A DNA stretch of 64,000 nucleotides, from the NCBI RefSeq assembly GCF_041146395.1, contig NC_090989.1:54772501-54836500 (forward strand), written 5' to 3'. Shown here in pieces: positions 25,575 to 38,444 of the stretch. This DNA comes from Eulemur rufifrons. Lineage: Eukaryota > Chordata > Mammalia > Primates > Lemuridae. Below the pieces are notes generated by a model, which did no database searches, was not told where the DNA came from, and saw nothing but the letters and a program-made list of their open reading frames with translations. Position 1 is the first letter of the stretch. Every line of letters begins with the position of its first letter. The translations under genes were made by a program, and so were the position numbers.

Positions 25575-26033
25575 TTCAGTCGAGTAGATGCAGTAGACAG
25601 AACAATGACCCCCAAAGATATCCACATCCACATGCCTCAAACCTGTGAATGTGCTGCCTTACATGCCAAAAGGGACTTTGAAGATGTGATTCAGTTGAGG
25701 ATTTTGAGAGGGAGAGATTATTCCTGATTAGCAAGATGGGGGTCAATGTAATCATAAGGGTTCTTATAAGAGGGTACAGGAGAGTCAGAGTCAGAAGGAG
25801 AGAGATTTGAAATGCATGTTCATGGCTTTGAAGATGGAGGAAGGAGCCAAGAACCAAGGGATGCAGACAGCTTCTAGGAGTTGAAAAAGGCAAGGCAATA
25901 TTCCCCCCTTAAACCTCCAGAAGGAATCTTGCTTTTAGGACTTCTGACCTCCATTATTGCAAGAAAAAAATATATGTTAGATTAAACCACTAAATTTGTG
26001 TAATTTGTTATAATAGCAACAGGAAACTAATAC
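25575..26033 (+). mobile_element. MaLR-like LTR
   Basis: Recognised by 'acaatgacccccaaagata', 'aaagggactttgaagatgtg', 'gggttcttataagagggtac', and the end 'caacaggaaactaatac'. A related copy in reverse lies at 63732-64000. The exact MLT or other subfamily is uncertain. Confidence 0.5.
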
Positions 26034-26039
26034 GCTATG

Positions 26040-27650
26040 TCAGCAATTTGGATGCAACTGCCTTGGGGAGTCCCGATCATAGGAATTCTGGGGGTCCCAA
26101 GGGTAAGGAGGGATGCTGAGCTCTGTGGATTTGGATGAAAGTTAGAAACAAAAGTGTTCTCAGTTCCCTCTTGACTTTTCCAAGAGCAGGATCAAATCTC
26201 ATGAAGACTGTTCCCCAAATTTATCAGAAGCCTTCAGTACCTCACACCAAGTGCTAGAAGGAGCCAGGGGAGCTCTAGCCCAACACATACACTCAGTGAA
26301 ACTCAACAACTTTGCATATAAATTTTCCTTGGCTTATAGGAACTCAAAGTTACTAATATTGTTATTTTTCCCTCTACATACTACATTGTTCTCTTATTAC
26401 CTTGACAAGGAAGATGTTTCTAATAAGCACTGGCAAATTTGAAAAGACTCTTCTATTTTTAAGACATATAATTCTGAAATGTGGATAATATTTTGTGAAC
26501 ATTTGTATTCCAGTTTATACATTCAGTGTAGAATGCACTATTATCTATTGAAAGAAAATCAGAGTGAACACAACACAATAGATTCTAGTTTAAGCCCTTT
26601 TGAAGATTATGTAGCCTTGATTAAGTTACTTTGCCTTGCTGTGTCACCCTCTGGCCTCTTAAAAATGTAACAATCCATAAAGTTATTAAGAAAATAAAGG
26701 CTCTGAGTTATCTACAGTAGAAGAAGAGCTCAGAGGTAGAATATCATAAATATTTAAAATATAAAATATCATAACTGGAAAAGACCCTAGATGTGAAATG
26801 ATCCAAGACTCATTTTATGTGTGAGAAAACTTTTGGACAGAGAAATACAGTGGTTTACACAAAGTCACATAGCTAGTGAAGGAGAGACAAAATGTCACAT
26901 AGCAAGTGGAGCTCAGCTTTTTTAGTGCCATCCCAACTACATTCCATTTTAATGCATAATTGTTTTTTTTCAAAAGAATCCTAGGTCCTCCAAAGAATAA
27001 GTAGGGATTTCAATTCCTTATTACAATTTTCTTTTGTAATATCTCAATCAACTTTCAATCATCAGTAAACTGCCACTTCACTGAGACTAAATGTGGAGGT
27101 AGTACCCACTGTGTTAGCAGTTCCCTGTGGAATTATGAGCCTGGATGAATAAGGAAGTAGAAGTAGGAAGACTTTAAATAAATAACTTTTCATGTGTATA
27201 AAAACTATGAATTTCTCCAATTTCAGTTTTCTTGTTTCTGGCTTTAGGAAGCTTTTATGTCATTCAGCTATTATAAATACCATGTAACAAATGATCATTC
27301 ATCTATTATGCATACGTTTTTCCTCTTTTTTCTCATAACCTACCTTCACAAAAAACTCTTTAATTGTGATTTAATTATTTGATTAGTTAGTTAGTGATTT
27401 CAGAGACATTTACTGAACCATCCCAAACTCAAAGCTAACTTCATTGGTTACATTTGAATATGTTCACAAAGTGCTAGAAAACATCTCATACTTCAGATTA
27501 TGTGTCTGTCTAATATAGATGTGTGAGAGTGTGTGTATACATACAAGTTGACCCATAAAATTAACCATTACAAACATATAGGTTTAAAACCAGTTTTATC
27601 AACATATATGTATGTGTGTGCCTGTATCACTGTATATAGTATAGTACATC
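26040..27650. other. Mostly unclassified sequence
   Basis: No gene. At 26775-26945 an old repeat carries 'aagaccctagatgtgaaatg', then 'cacaaagtcacatagctagt', resembling the repeat at 15548-15665. A short TG/TA-rich patch lies at 27520-27640, next to the L1 that follows. The rest shows nothing recognisable. Confidence 0.35.
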
Positions 27651-27652
27651 AT

Positions 27653-29262
27653 ACTGAACAGGGAAATATTGAAAGCATTTGCTTAGAATTGGACCCAGAC
27701 AAAGTTGCCCTCTATCACCACTTCTATTTAACATAGTGCTGGAAATCCCAGCCAGAGCAATCAAACAAGAGAGGGAAATCAAGAGCATCCAAATGGGGGC
27801 AGAAGAGGTCAAAGTATCACTCTTTGCTGACAATACGATCTTATATCTGGAAAACCCCAAAGATTCTGCCATGAGACTACTGGAATTGATAAACAAATTC
27901 AGCAAAGTCTGGAGTTACAAAATCAATGCCCAGAAATCAGCAGCATTCCTATACAGCAACAACAGTCAAAAAGAGAACTAAATTAAAGACTCAATACACT
28001 TCACAATAGCAAAAAAAAAATAAAATACCTAGGATTATATTTAACTAAGCAGGTGAAAGACTTCTACAGGGAGAACTATGAAACACTGACGAAGAAAGTA
28101 GCAGAGGACGTAAACAGGTGGAAAACCATATCATGCTCATGGGGCAGCAGAATTAACATTGTTAAAATGTCTATGCTACCAAAGTGATCTACAGATTCAA
28201 TGTAATCCTATTAAAATACCAACGTCATTTTTCGCAGATTCAGGAAAAATAATTCTATGCTTCATAAGGAACCAGAGAAGACCCTGTATAGCAAAAGCAA
28301 TCTTAAGCAAAAAGAACAAATTGGGAGGCATCAATTTACCAGACTTCAAGCTATACTACAAGGCTATAGTAACTAAAACAGCATGGTACTGACACAAGAA
28401 CAGAGACATAGATCAATGAAATAGAACTGAGAACCCAGATGTACAACCATCCTCATATAGCCATCTAATCTTTGACAAAGCTGACAAAAACATACACTGG
28501 AGAAAAGAATCCTTATTCAATAAATAGTGCTGGGAAAACTGGATAGCCACATATAGAAGACTGAAATAGGATCTGCATCTCTCACCTCTCACAAAAATCA
28601 ACTCATAGTGATAACAGACTTAAAGCTAAGGCATGAAACCATAAGAATTCTAGAAGAAAATGTTGGAAAAACTCTTACAGACTTTGGCCTAGGGAAAGAA
28701 TTTATGAGGAAGACCCCAAAGGCAATCACAGCAACAACAAAAATAAATAAATGGGACTTGATCAAATTAGAAAGCTTCTGCACAGCCAAGAAAAGTGTCA
28801 CAAAAGCAAACAGACAACCTACAGAGTGGGAGAAAATATTCATATGCTACACATCCGATAAAGGGCTGATAACTAGAATCTACATAGAATTCAGGAAAAT
28901 CAGCAAGAAAAAAATCAAACAACCGCATTAAAAAGTGGCAAAGAATATGAACAGAAACTTTTTGAAAGAAGACAGACTAATGGCTAACAAACATATGAAA
29001 AAATGCTCTTCATCTCTAATCATCAGGGAAATGCAAATCAAAACCACAATGATTTATCACTTAACTCCAGTGAGAATGACCTTTATCAAAAAGTCCCAAA
29101 ACGATAAATGTTGCCATGGACGCAGAGTGACAGGAACACTCATACACTGCTGGTGGGACTGCAAACTAGTACAACCTCTGTGGAAAGAAATATGGAGATA
29201 CCTCAAAGAGCTACAAGTAGAACTACCATTTGATCCAGCAATCCCATTACTGGGAATCACAC
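27653..29262 (+). mobile_element. L1 middle slice (ORF2 only), both ends missing
   Basis: Begins in the ORF2 reverse transcriptase palm and runs through the C-terminal region until 'cccattactggga' near 29255, then stops matching L1. There is no 3' UTR and no A tail, so the copy was trimmed at both ends. Confidence 0.85.
27679..29262 (+). pseudogene. L1 ORF2 reverse transcriptase and C-terminal fragment
   Basis: The frame 27679-27981 encodes [19 protein letters not shown] and then [15 protein letters not shown]. The latter is RT motif C, normally (Y/F)ADD; here the second catalytic Asp is Asn, which would abolish polymerase activity. Later frames (28159-28392, 28608-28931, 28935-29285) carry further ORF2 pieces, including [39 protein letters not shown] and the Cys segment [14 protein letters not shown]. 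Several frameshifts and stops separate them. Confidence 0.87.
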
Positions 29263-29448
29263 AATTTGAAAATTCTCATCCATAGATGTTTGACAGTAGT
29301 ATACGATGTTATGCAGAACCGCATAGAGAGGAACATGGGCACAAAGATAAATATTCATTCTCAGACCCTGAACAAATTGTCTACATCTCTTGATACATTT
29401 GCAGAGCATAAGTATATTAGCCACCTTTTAAGTTTGAGAGTTAAAAAG

Positions 29449-29910
29449 TGTTGGAGGCTGAATTGTGTCCCTTAAAAGTCATATGTTGAAGTCTCAATTC
29501 CCAGAACCTTAGAATGTAACCATATTTGGAGAGAGGGCCTTCAAAACAGTAAAGTTAAATGAGGTCATGTAAATGATTCTTAATTCATATGATTATATTT
29601 GTAGGTAGGGCCTTCAAACAGGTGATGAAGTTAAAATAAGGACAGTAGGGTGTAACCCAGTCTAATATGACTGGTGTCCTTCAAAGAAGAGAATGAGATA
29701 TCACAGTGATGTACTAGCAGAGAGAATAGTCCATGTGAGCACATAGCATGAAGACCACCATTTACAAGACAAAGAGAGAAGCCTGAGGAGAAATCAAAAC
29801 TGGCAACACCTTGATCTTGAACTTCCAGCCTCCAGTCCTGTGAGAAAATAAATTTCTCTTATTTAAGTCAGTCTGGAATGTTTTGTTATAGCAGCCCCTA
29901 GCAAGAATAT
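29449..29910 (+). mobile_element. MaLR LTR (MLT1-like)
   Basis: Shows the MaLR LTR order: 'ttggaggctgaattgtgtcc', 'catatgttgaagtc', 'caacaccttgatcttgaact', 'tccagcctccagtcctgtga', 'gaaaataaatttctct' (polyadenylation signal AATAAA) and 'ttatagcagcccctagcaag'. Solo LTR, diverged; no target duplication identified. Confidence 0.75.
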
Positions 29911-30900
29911 AGGGAGAAAAAAAGAGAAAAGAGAGATTTTTAAAAAGACAGTATGAAAAAGTAATCATTGTAATATTAAAACAGAAAACATTGTAATATG
30001 ATATTGAAATAATATATTAATTTTCCTGAAAGAAAATATTTGCTTCTAATTTTTTTGTCTTTTACACAAGATAAAAATATTAGAACAGGAACTGTTCAAT
30101 TCTCTTATTAGGAAGTATCTTCACACTATGCCAGTAAGTCATTAAGTATTTTCAAGGTTAAGAGGGAATGGACTGTGTATTCATTGTTCTTGGTCTAGAT
30201 ATTTCTAAGTGTTGGGAAACACTTAAGAATAGTAAAGCTAAATCAATTCTTTGTATTGACTTATGTTGACATTTTTTACATAGATACATTTTTTCCTTTT
30301 ATTAATATAAAACATTTTCAATGTAAACAAAAATAATCTCGATGTTTGTGAATAATCTACAGGATGTGCAAGGGGAAGTGTTAATGGCCTTAATGATTCT
30401 TTCCAAAAACCTCAGAGTGGATCAGACGCTTAAGAGTTTTGTTTGTTTTATTTTTGCGTATTTGTTTTATTTGTTAATTTTAAAAAGACTCCCAATATAT
30501 ACATTCAAAATGAAATAAATATTCTTGAGCACTCTTCATTCAAGAGTTATATATAGACATGCTTCACTTTTTTCTTCAGAGCTATAATCCCATTATTTCT
30601 GTGTTTACCATTATAACACTATCCATAAAATAAACAAAATCAGTATTTTGACATCCAGATAAATGATTAGCAAGCCACCAACTTTTTATTAATAAAACAT
30701 CTATCATATTGAGCTAGATGTCAAACTATTGCCATTCTACTCATAAAGAAATTGAGGAACAGGGGAATGAAGGTAGAGATAGTCCAGAGCCCTTCATTGA
30801 TGTTGAACAACTTCTTAGACTACCCAGTGCTCCAAGTCAGGTTTACTAACATTATGTCCCACCTGAGGAGAAACGAAAACTAACTGAGAGGAAGAAATTA
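29911..30900. other. Nothing firmly recognised
   Basis: AT-rich. A weak MIR-like trace may lie at 30700-30850 ('agaaattgaggaacagggga'). No gene. Confidence 0.35.
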
Positions 30901-30904
30901 ACAG

Positions 30905-31085
30905 TTCTTAAGTTTTTATTAATAATATCTCCAGGCACAGCAACAAGTGCTATAACATTTCTTCTAACTTAATCCTCAGAACAAATGTTATGAGGTAAGG
31001 TGGACACTTGTTTTACAAATGAAGAAATGGAAGATTAAAGGAGTTAAAGAACTTGGATCCTAGTCTATTGGACTCTGAATTTTAT
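30905..31085 (-). repeat. MIR SINE
   Basis: Antisense MIR order: 'aacttaatcctcagaacaaa', 'tgttatgaggtaaggtggac', 'acaaatgaagaaatggaaga', then a worn tRNA-related end. Confidence 0.75.
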
Positions 31086-31089
31086 GTTA

Positions 31090-31945
31090 TTTATGACAGT
31101 TTCAAAGGTGAGAGATATCATTATAGATTCAGGAGCACTCTATTAAACAATATTTACACTTAATCTATTCAACAGCTTTGCTTACCATCTATTACCACAG
31201 TAGGTACATGACACCTCTAAATTTCTTCACCTTTAAAGTAAGGAGGAATGTTCTATCAGTGGTCTTTAAACTGTAGTCCCCAAAATTCTATTAGTTTAAT
31301 GGAGTACCTTTAGGTCAAGCAATGTGCTATTGTGGTATCCCTACCCTTTAAACCCAATAGCTCCTCTTTGATAAGTTTTACCTATGGACTTCCTGGTGAA
31401 AAATGTATTTCACTGAAAAAAAATATTTAACACTATGCCACTAGATGGTTTCTAAAATGGGCTCCATTTGTAATCTGAACAAATATATGGTTTAGTGCCT
31501 ACAAGAACCTTGCAGTTTAGCTGTAGAAATCAAACAAACAAATGAAGAATATAAAAGGTCTTTACAGGCAGTACCTGACTAAGCATCAAATAAATGGCTG
31601 TGGTAGCTGGGAAAGCAGCTTCTTCACTCTCCATTGGGTCCTGTCTGGCACAGGACAGGTGATTCCCTCTGTGCTGGGAAATGCAAGGGCTTCTTTCTAC
31701 CCCAACTGACAATAAAGTGCATGTTCTGGACTTTCCTGCTCTGGGAAATTATTACAGCTCCATGTTCTAGAATTTAAAACTTAATAAATATAGGCAAAGA
31801 GTATGATTTTTGAATAATTTAAATCTCCATCTTATTAAAAATAGAATTTTAAATACAGAGAGGAGAAAGGAAAGGTACACTCTACCACCTACAAGATACT
31901 GAGAGAAACGGAGTGAACTATAGGCTACTTTTCCTTATAAATCAC
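31090..31945. other. Nothing recognised
   Basis: No gene or repeat assigned. Confidence 0.4.
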
Positions 31946-31949
31946 TCTT

Positions 31950-34730
31950 CTGATATAAAATCACCATTATGAAAAATATATAGAGGAATCAATAAGCTTT
32001 ACTTTCCATTTCATGAGTTATTTGGACTTGAGGGGCTAATGAATACATCCCATATGAGGAGCCAAAGGAGACATGGGTGTAGGAGTCCAGCAGATGGACG
32101 TAACTGATCAGTTTGTTACTGACAGATGTTGAAGTGTGTGTCTTTAGGCTCTTTAGCCAGGTGGGCCTGGCAAGACTTTCCTCCAGTCATTCACTGGCAA
32201 TTCAAGTATCCACCTACTTTACCCCATAAATGATTTGGTTCTGAAAAACTTACTGCCTGGTCTTGTGTGGAAGAGTTACGCATATTTTCTTCAGGCAGAC
32301 TGACCTTTCTCCCAAACTCGTCCATCAGAAATACCATTTCTCCCTTAAAAGGAAGGAGAAAGAAGGCCATTGACAAGGACTGGCTAATGTCAATCAGCCC
32401 ATTCATTTTGTCTGCTTGGCTTTTCAGTGTCTGCTTATATGTGGATGCTTATATGTGATACAAAAATCTGTACACTTTGCACCCACTCCCATCAGCCCAA
32501 TCACATTCCTGTACCCCGCATTTCCTCCTCATCAATCTTCTAATCCTTTTCCCTCCAGACCACTGACCTAACTAGGCCATTAACCCCTGTTCAGAGATCT
32601 ACATACATTCTCACCTCCAACCACTTTCTTTTTAAAGTGGAGAGGACCAGGTGAACCATTTCCAGCTTCATTCGTTGAGAAAATTTTTCCCTCACTACTC
32701 TTTTTCAAGGCCATCTCCAAATATTACTGTAATACAATCACCATCCATTTTTAGATTGTACCCAAATAATGACCCAGTCTATCTTTAGACCTAGCAGGAA
32801 CTTCCATTTCTACTCAGGACTCTTTCTATATAGCTATGGGGGACACACAGGGGTGCTAGGATGGAACGCGAAGTGAAACGCTGTGCTACCCAGCCATGCA
32901 GCTTACTCGTGCCCTCTCTCTTGTCTTGCTCAAGCATGGTAGCTATTAGCCACCTCCACAACTCCTGGCAGGTCACCCTTCCTTGCTTCTCTCTCTGACT
33001 TTTCTAGCTGCTATGATAGATAATGTGGTCCCAAGCTTCTGTCAATTAAGCTCAACCTCCTGGCCTCTCCTGCTCTGGGACTGGACTAACAGGTGGGCTC
33101 TGTAACTACTTATCCCACCGTCAGCACTGCCCTGAGGAGGAAAGCCACAAAAGAACAACTTAGTGTTGCCGGTGCCCTCTCACTCCCATATTCCTTATTG
33201 CTTTGGCAAGTGATGTGTTCTGGGCCTTCTCATGAAATATAATCCCCTGGTGGGCTTTCTGGCCTCATGTAATATATTCAAACCAATATGTCCATTTTCC
33301 TCAATCTTGTTATTCCTTCCTCTTCAGTCTGCCAGGGAACCTAAGGCTTTTCCACTTTTCTCAGTATGAAACATGCTTTTTCCAGGATTTTAAGAACTAC
33401 CCTTACATTACGCCATCCAAACTCCTGGGGATTTTTTCAGGTTATTAAATCCTCTGTCCTAAAATAACTGTCCCCCAAATCAATAAATCCTTACTTATCC
33501 AATTTTATGTTCCAAATCCTTGATCAAAATCAAATCCTAGGGGTGTCACCATGGCTTCTATAGGAGAATGCCAAATAATTCTTGCAGTTCCTTCAGGATA
33601 TAACCTCTTTTCTTCATTATTAGTTCTTGCATGTTTCCAATTATGTTGTAAGTTAATCATAGGTATTGGCCTGACTACCACAGAATTGAATGAGGCAGTT
33701 CCTATAGCAAACGTATATTGCCTTAGGAAAGTGAAAGAGGCTTCTGCTATGTCTTCTGACATTCTAGCTGGTACTACAAATCAGTGGGTCAGCTCTGCAA
33801 GTTTCGAGTGTTCAGAGAGGGTCTGTAGAACCATAAACCTGAAGGCATATGCCCAAATACCTTTACACCTGCTGCTGTGGTTTGAGTGAGTGTTGCTTAA
33901 AAAACTCATGATAAAATTTAATTGTCATTATAACAATATTAAGAAGTAGGGCCTTTAAGAGGTGATTAGGGCATGAGGACTATGCCCCCACAAGTGTTCT
34001 CTCTCTCCACTTGTTTCCCCTTCTGCTCTTGCTCTTCTGCCATGTGAGAAACAGTGTGCACCCCCTCCCCCGTGCCCCATCCAAGGCACCATTTTGGAAG
34101 TGGAGACTAGGCCCTCATCAGACATCAAACGTGCCAGGGCCTTGTTCTTGGACATTCCAGACTTCAGAACTGTGAGAAATAAATTCTGTTTGTTTTAAAA
34201 TACTCCATCTCAGGTGTTCTGCTGTAGCAGCACAAAATGGACTAAGACACCTACCTTGGCATAAAATCTTGCCTTAGCTAAGCATTTACTGTGGTCTCTG
34301 AGGCTCTAAGATCCCCAACTATCATGTTCCAAGTCTCTCCTCAGCTGTGTTCCTTCCCTTCAGGAAATTGGGGTCACTTTGTAAACCAAAGCAGTTCTCT
34401 TCTCTCACATGTAGCCTTTGATTCTTGTTAATAGCCCTCAGTTTTTCTTTATCCTTCTGTTTGGCATCAGTACAACCTAGTAACAAGTAATTCCACTGTC
34501 CTTGAAGACATTTCTTTCCCCATGTCTTTCAAATGCCTGAATCACCTCACTGGCAAGAGTATTTTTCTCTGCTGAGACATCTTTTCCACTGTTGAATCTT
34601 CAGCAACTGGACTATTCTCTTGTGTTAGGGGATAGCCATGCCCCACTTTGCCCTGAAGATAGGGTCCTCCTTGCCAGCAGGACAGTGAGTGTGAAATTCC
34701 CATGCTGCATCTTACCACCTAGTATCTTCG
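31950..34730 (-). other. Possible decayed retroviral interior, unproven
   Basis: This stretch is less AT-rich than its surroundings and shows a run of short minus-strand frames (32191-32406, 33505-33762) whose residues look protein-like (for example FLLPFKGEMVFLMDEFGRK) but match no domain I can name. It flanks a MaLR LTR inserted at 33873-34249. An ERVL- or MaLR-type interior is one guess. The evidence is weak. Confidence 0.25.
33873..34249 (+). mobile_element. MaLR solo LTR (MST/THE1-like)
   Basis: Begins 'tgctgtggtttgagtgagtg', has 'agggcctttaagaggtgatt', 'tctgccatgtgagaaacagt', 'cagaactgtgagaaataaat' and ends 'atggactaagaca', giving TG...CA termini. The flanking pentamers cctgc (33868-33872) and cctac (34250-34254) are a target duplication with one change. 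Confidence 0.82.
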
Positions 34731-34734
34731 ACAC

Positions 34735-35290
34735 CTCCTAGTTCCACCTGTCAGTCCAGGTCCTCCTAGAAGCAGACACCAAAACTGGATTTAGATGTGC
34801 AAACAATTTACTGGTGGAAATGCTTATGAGTGATGAAGTAGGAAGGAGGACGAACAGACAGGGAAAGTGTTCTGATTATGATGCATAAATTACCTCTGAG
34901 AAACAGGAAGGGAAGAAAGGATGTGATAGAAACAGTCCCAGACTTCCGTTCTCCAGATCAGGCCTATGAAGAATCTTGTTTTTTTTTCTCTTTAGAGACA
35001 AAGGTTGCCCATTATAGGCTCCCACAGGAATAATATTGGTCTAGCTGTAGTATTCTCCTCTGTGCTCCACCATTGTCTGGAAACAGCCTGCAGCATGCTT
35101 AGCCTTGGTGAATGTCTTGGTGTAAATACTGAAGTGGAGTCAAGGGTATGACAGCCTGGGTTTTCCCCACAGCATGTGCATCTCCAAGTCCCTGACATTA
35201 ACCATTAACTTACCACTTTTAGAAATTGCATCGTAAGGTCATCCTCAGAATTAAAATGAGGCTCTAAACTATTAAATCAATAACAGATAG
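34735..35290. other. Unclassified sequence
   Basis: No gene. The segment at 34755-34950 ('gatttagatgtgcaaacaat', 'actggtggaaatgcttatga') looks like an old interspersed repeat, but I cannot name the family. Confidence 0.3.
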
Positions 35291-35294
35291 ATTA

Positions 35295-35450
35295 GGGGAT
35301 ACAGTTTAACATAGTGGAAGAACACCAGATTAGAAGTCAGGAGAACTGTGCTTTGGTTGTTATCAGTGGGCTGAATCACTCAGCTCATCTGAAGATCTAT
35401 TTTTTCAATCTGTTAAATACAAATAATGGATCTTAAAATCTCTTATCTAA
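35295..35450 (+). repeat. MIR SINE fragment
   Basis: MIR sense order: 'taacatagtggaagaacacc', 'agattagaagtcaggagaac', 'gggctgaatcactcagctca', 'ttcaatctgttaaatac'. Confidence 0.6.
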
Positions 35451-35639
35451 AGTGATCAGACTGCTCCTTAAGACAATATCACTTAAGTGAAAAACAAGTT
35501 TTAATGATGTATGTATGTCTTATACAAATAATATTCATGTTAAAAAAAGATACATGCACTTACCACAATCTTTTGAACTAGGGGCCATATGCTTGAGTTG
35601 ATATCTGCTAATTGGAATTCTGCCTTTTTTATTTTTGCA

Positions 35640-36700
35640 ATCTGAGTGCAGAATCCATCTTTATTTTAATTAATTAATTTATTTTTATTGTAAATTGAAA
35701 AATTGTAGCTGCCTATATTTATGAGGTATAAAGTGATGTTATGATTCATGAATACAATGTGGAATAATTAAATCAAGCCTATTAACATATTTGTCATCTC
35801 AAATATCATTTTGGGGGGGTGAGAACATTTGAAATTTATTCTTTTAGCAATTTCAAAATGTATAATACTCTATTATTAACTATATTCACCATGCTGTGCA
35901 AAAAGATCTCAGGAAAAAAAACTGAAAAAACTTATCCCTCCTGTATGAGATTTTTGTATCCTTTGACCATCATCTCCCCATTCCACCGACTCATGAGCCT
36001 CTGAAATCACCATTCTACTCTCTGCTTCTAGAAGTCTGATTATTTTAGATTCCATATATAGGTGGGAGAATGTGGTATTTGTCTTTCTGCACCTGGCTTA
36101 TTTTGTTTAGTGTACAGTTCTTAATTTCCACCCATGTCACAAATGACAAGACTTTTTTTTTTTTGAGGTTTAAAAGTATTTTGTTATGTATATATACCAC
36201 ATTTTCTTTACCCATTCATCTGTTGATTGGTAACTTAGGTTGATTCTATAACTTTTTTTTTTTTTTTTTTTTTTTGAGACAGAGTCTCACTCTGTTGCCC
36301 AGGCTAGAGTGAGTGCCGTGGCGTCAGCCTAGCTCACAGCAACCTCAGACTCCTGAGCTCAAGGGATCCTCCTGTCTCAGCCTCCCGAGTAGCTGGGACT
36401 ACAGGCATGCACCACCATGCCCGGCTAATTTTTTCTATATATATTTTTAGCTGTCCATATAATTTCTTTCTATTTTTAGTAGAGATGGGGTCTCGCTCTT
36501 GCTCAGGCTGGTCTCGAACTCCTGAGCTCAAATGATCCGCCCACCTCGGCCTCCCAGAGTGCTAGGATTACAGGCGTGAGCCACCGCGCCCGGCCGATTC
36601 TATAACTTTTCAATTTTGTGTGGTGCTACAAGGAACATGGAACTATAGACATCTATTTGACATGCTGATTTAAAATCCTTTCCATTTTCCCCCAATCTTT
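35640..36700 (-). mobile_element. L1M 3' region, interrupted by an Alu
   Basis: Antisense L1 3' UTR and ORF2 C-terminal pattern: 'accatgctgtgcaaaaagat', 'catctccccattccaccgac', 'ttagattccatatataggtg', 'taccacattttctttaccca'. The order resumes at 36611 after the Alu ('caattttgtgtggtgctaca'), so the Alu is younger. Confidence 0.78.
36257..36595 (-). mobile_element. Alu SINE, lemur type, with perfect target duplication
   Basis: Reverse-oriented dimer with long T run and 'gtggcgtcagcctagctcac', a lemur-type left arm, plus the 'ccatataatttctttctatt' middle. The 15-bp duplication gattctataactttt is perfect (36242-36256 and 36596-36610), and the body is little diverged, so this is one of the younger insertions in the window. 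Confidence 0.96.
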
Positions 36701-36704
36701 TACA

Positions 36705-37198
36705 GTTATTTTTCTATACCTACCTTGATAGTAATGTTGTCAGCTTTACTTAAGCTGTCCCAAGCATTCAAGGAATTTTCATGGAAACTAGTACTGTTTT
36801 TCTTTTGAAGTCATATTTCATCTGCATATATAATCCTTAATCAAACAGGCTGAGGACCAATTTTTGGTAAAATGCAACTCAAGTCCTTGAGCATCAGTAC
36901 ATTGGTGCTTTAAAAATTAGCCTATGAGCTGATAGAGTTTGCTGTGTATATAGACATTAAATAGAGCTGTGATTACATAGTTACATGAAGACAGATTAAG
37001 AATGACTACAAATCTCATTGGGATTGTGGAGGTTATAACTGCACAAATCTGTTTTGAATTAATTAATAAACTAATAGCCCACAGGCATCAATCACTCAAT
37101 TAATTTTTTAAATTTTATACTCTGTATACCTTTCTCTACATTTTGATTGCTTTTATCTCCTCTCTGTCAAGTCATGCTTTCTGCAAAACTCCACTTTA
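36705..37198. other. Nothing recognised
   Basis: No gene or repeat assigned. Confidence 0.4.
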
Positions 37199-37202
37199 GA
37201 AT

Positions 37203-37825
37203 TGTTAGGCTCATCTGTGTGGATGGATATTCCCCGGTCCCCCGGTTCCCAGTGTCAAGAATGAATACTGGTACCGAGTCCAGCTGATGATGGAGTGATC
37301 ACAGACACAGAACCGTTTTATACAGTTTATCACATAAAAGAAAAAATGAAAGTAAAGAAGGAAGCTACACAAAGTGAAAATAGGTTCCAGAGAGAGTGGA
37401 ATGGGTCAGTCTCCAGGAGTGGAGAAAGACACTAAAGTCTGCGCACACGCTGCCTATTGTAAGCTCACTAGTTCGCCCTGCCTTTCCCCTGGCAGGATTG
37501 GTCATCATTTCCCACCTTTGAGGATGATTGTTGGTGTTATATAACAGATCACATGACAGGTTACATAACAGGGTAGGTTATATAACAGTTTTTTTACTAT
37601 GCATGCATCTTCTCCGAAATTCTTCAGGAGGCTCTGCCCACATTATGCTAATTAGATAGTCACGTGCTCTAGATCAGTTAACAGTTACTGGTAACTTCTT
37701 GCTATGTGTGTTCCCACTAGGGAATAGTTCCTAGTTGCAGTTTGGTTCCTAGCCACAATTCAGTTCCCTCTCTCCACCCTTAGCCACTTTCCTAGCCACC
37801 TGTTTACCCTCCACCAGACCTAACA
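37203..37825 (-). mobile_element. Solo class I ERV LTR with GAAT duplication
   Basis: Bounded by TGTTAGG and its complement CCTAACA, and flanked by the same tetramer GAAT (37199-37202 and 37826-37829). TG...CA ends with a 4-bp duplication are typical of class I (gammaretrovirus-like) ERVs. No internal gag, pol or env follows, so it is a solo LTR formed by LTR-LTR recombination. Minus orientation is inferred from a TATA-like 'tgtataaaac' (near 37325-37316) and a U5-like end resembling that of the LTR at 59534-60551. Confidence 0.85.
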
Positions 37826-37829
37826 GAAT

Positions 37830-38440
37830 CATTTCCTTACACATATTCTCACATTTACTAGATATTTTCAGTGACGTTCACAGGTTCCCCTTTCTAAAAA
37901 GACACTCATACCCTTGCCTCTTTTCCTTGTCTCACCAGTCACCTTTTGGGCTTTGTAATACTAATTCCTATTTTCTTCCTTTTCATCATATACCAATTCT
38001 ACCTAAAAATTGCTAGCCTCAATTATTTAAATAGCCCTACAAGTAGTACTGACTCACATTAGCTATCTGTACAGCATCCTAGAACCAAATCTTTAACTCA
38101 ATTGAATTCCTTAAGCACTTTTTTCCACATGAGTCAAGAACCATTAGCAGCTTGTAACTTCATGTTGTTAGATTTAGAATCACTTTGAATTCTTCTAGCC
38201 AAAAGTATGTTTGACTCTGTCAGCTTAGACTTATGCTGCCTGACCATTACCTTTTATTCAGAGATTTGAAAGGAGAGAAGGTCAGGAGAACTAATCAACA
38301 GATAAAAGAGATGCTGCTTCATTTAAGACTATCATTTCCTTGTCTACTTTACATAATTGGGTGCATGTTCTCATGTCCTTTTTATTATAAGGTCAGAACC
38401 AAGTGCCTAAGTGATTAAATTGCCTTCTAGTTCACAAGTT
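37830..38440. other. Nothing recognised
   Basis: Pyrimidine-biased near 37880-38000, otherwise ordinary. No gene or repeat assigned. Confidence 0.4.
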
Positions 38441-38444
38441 CAGT

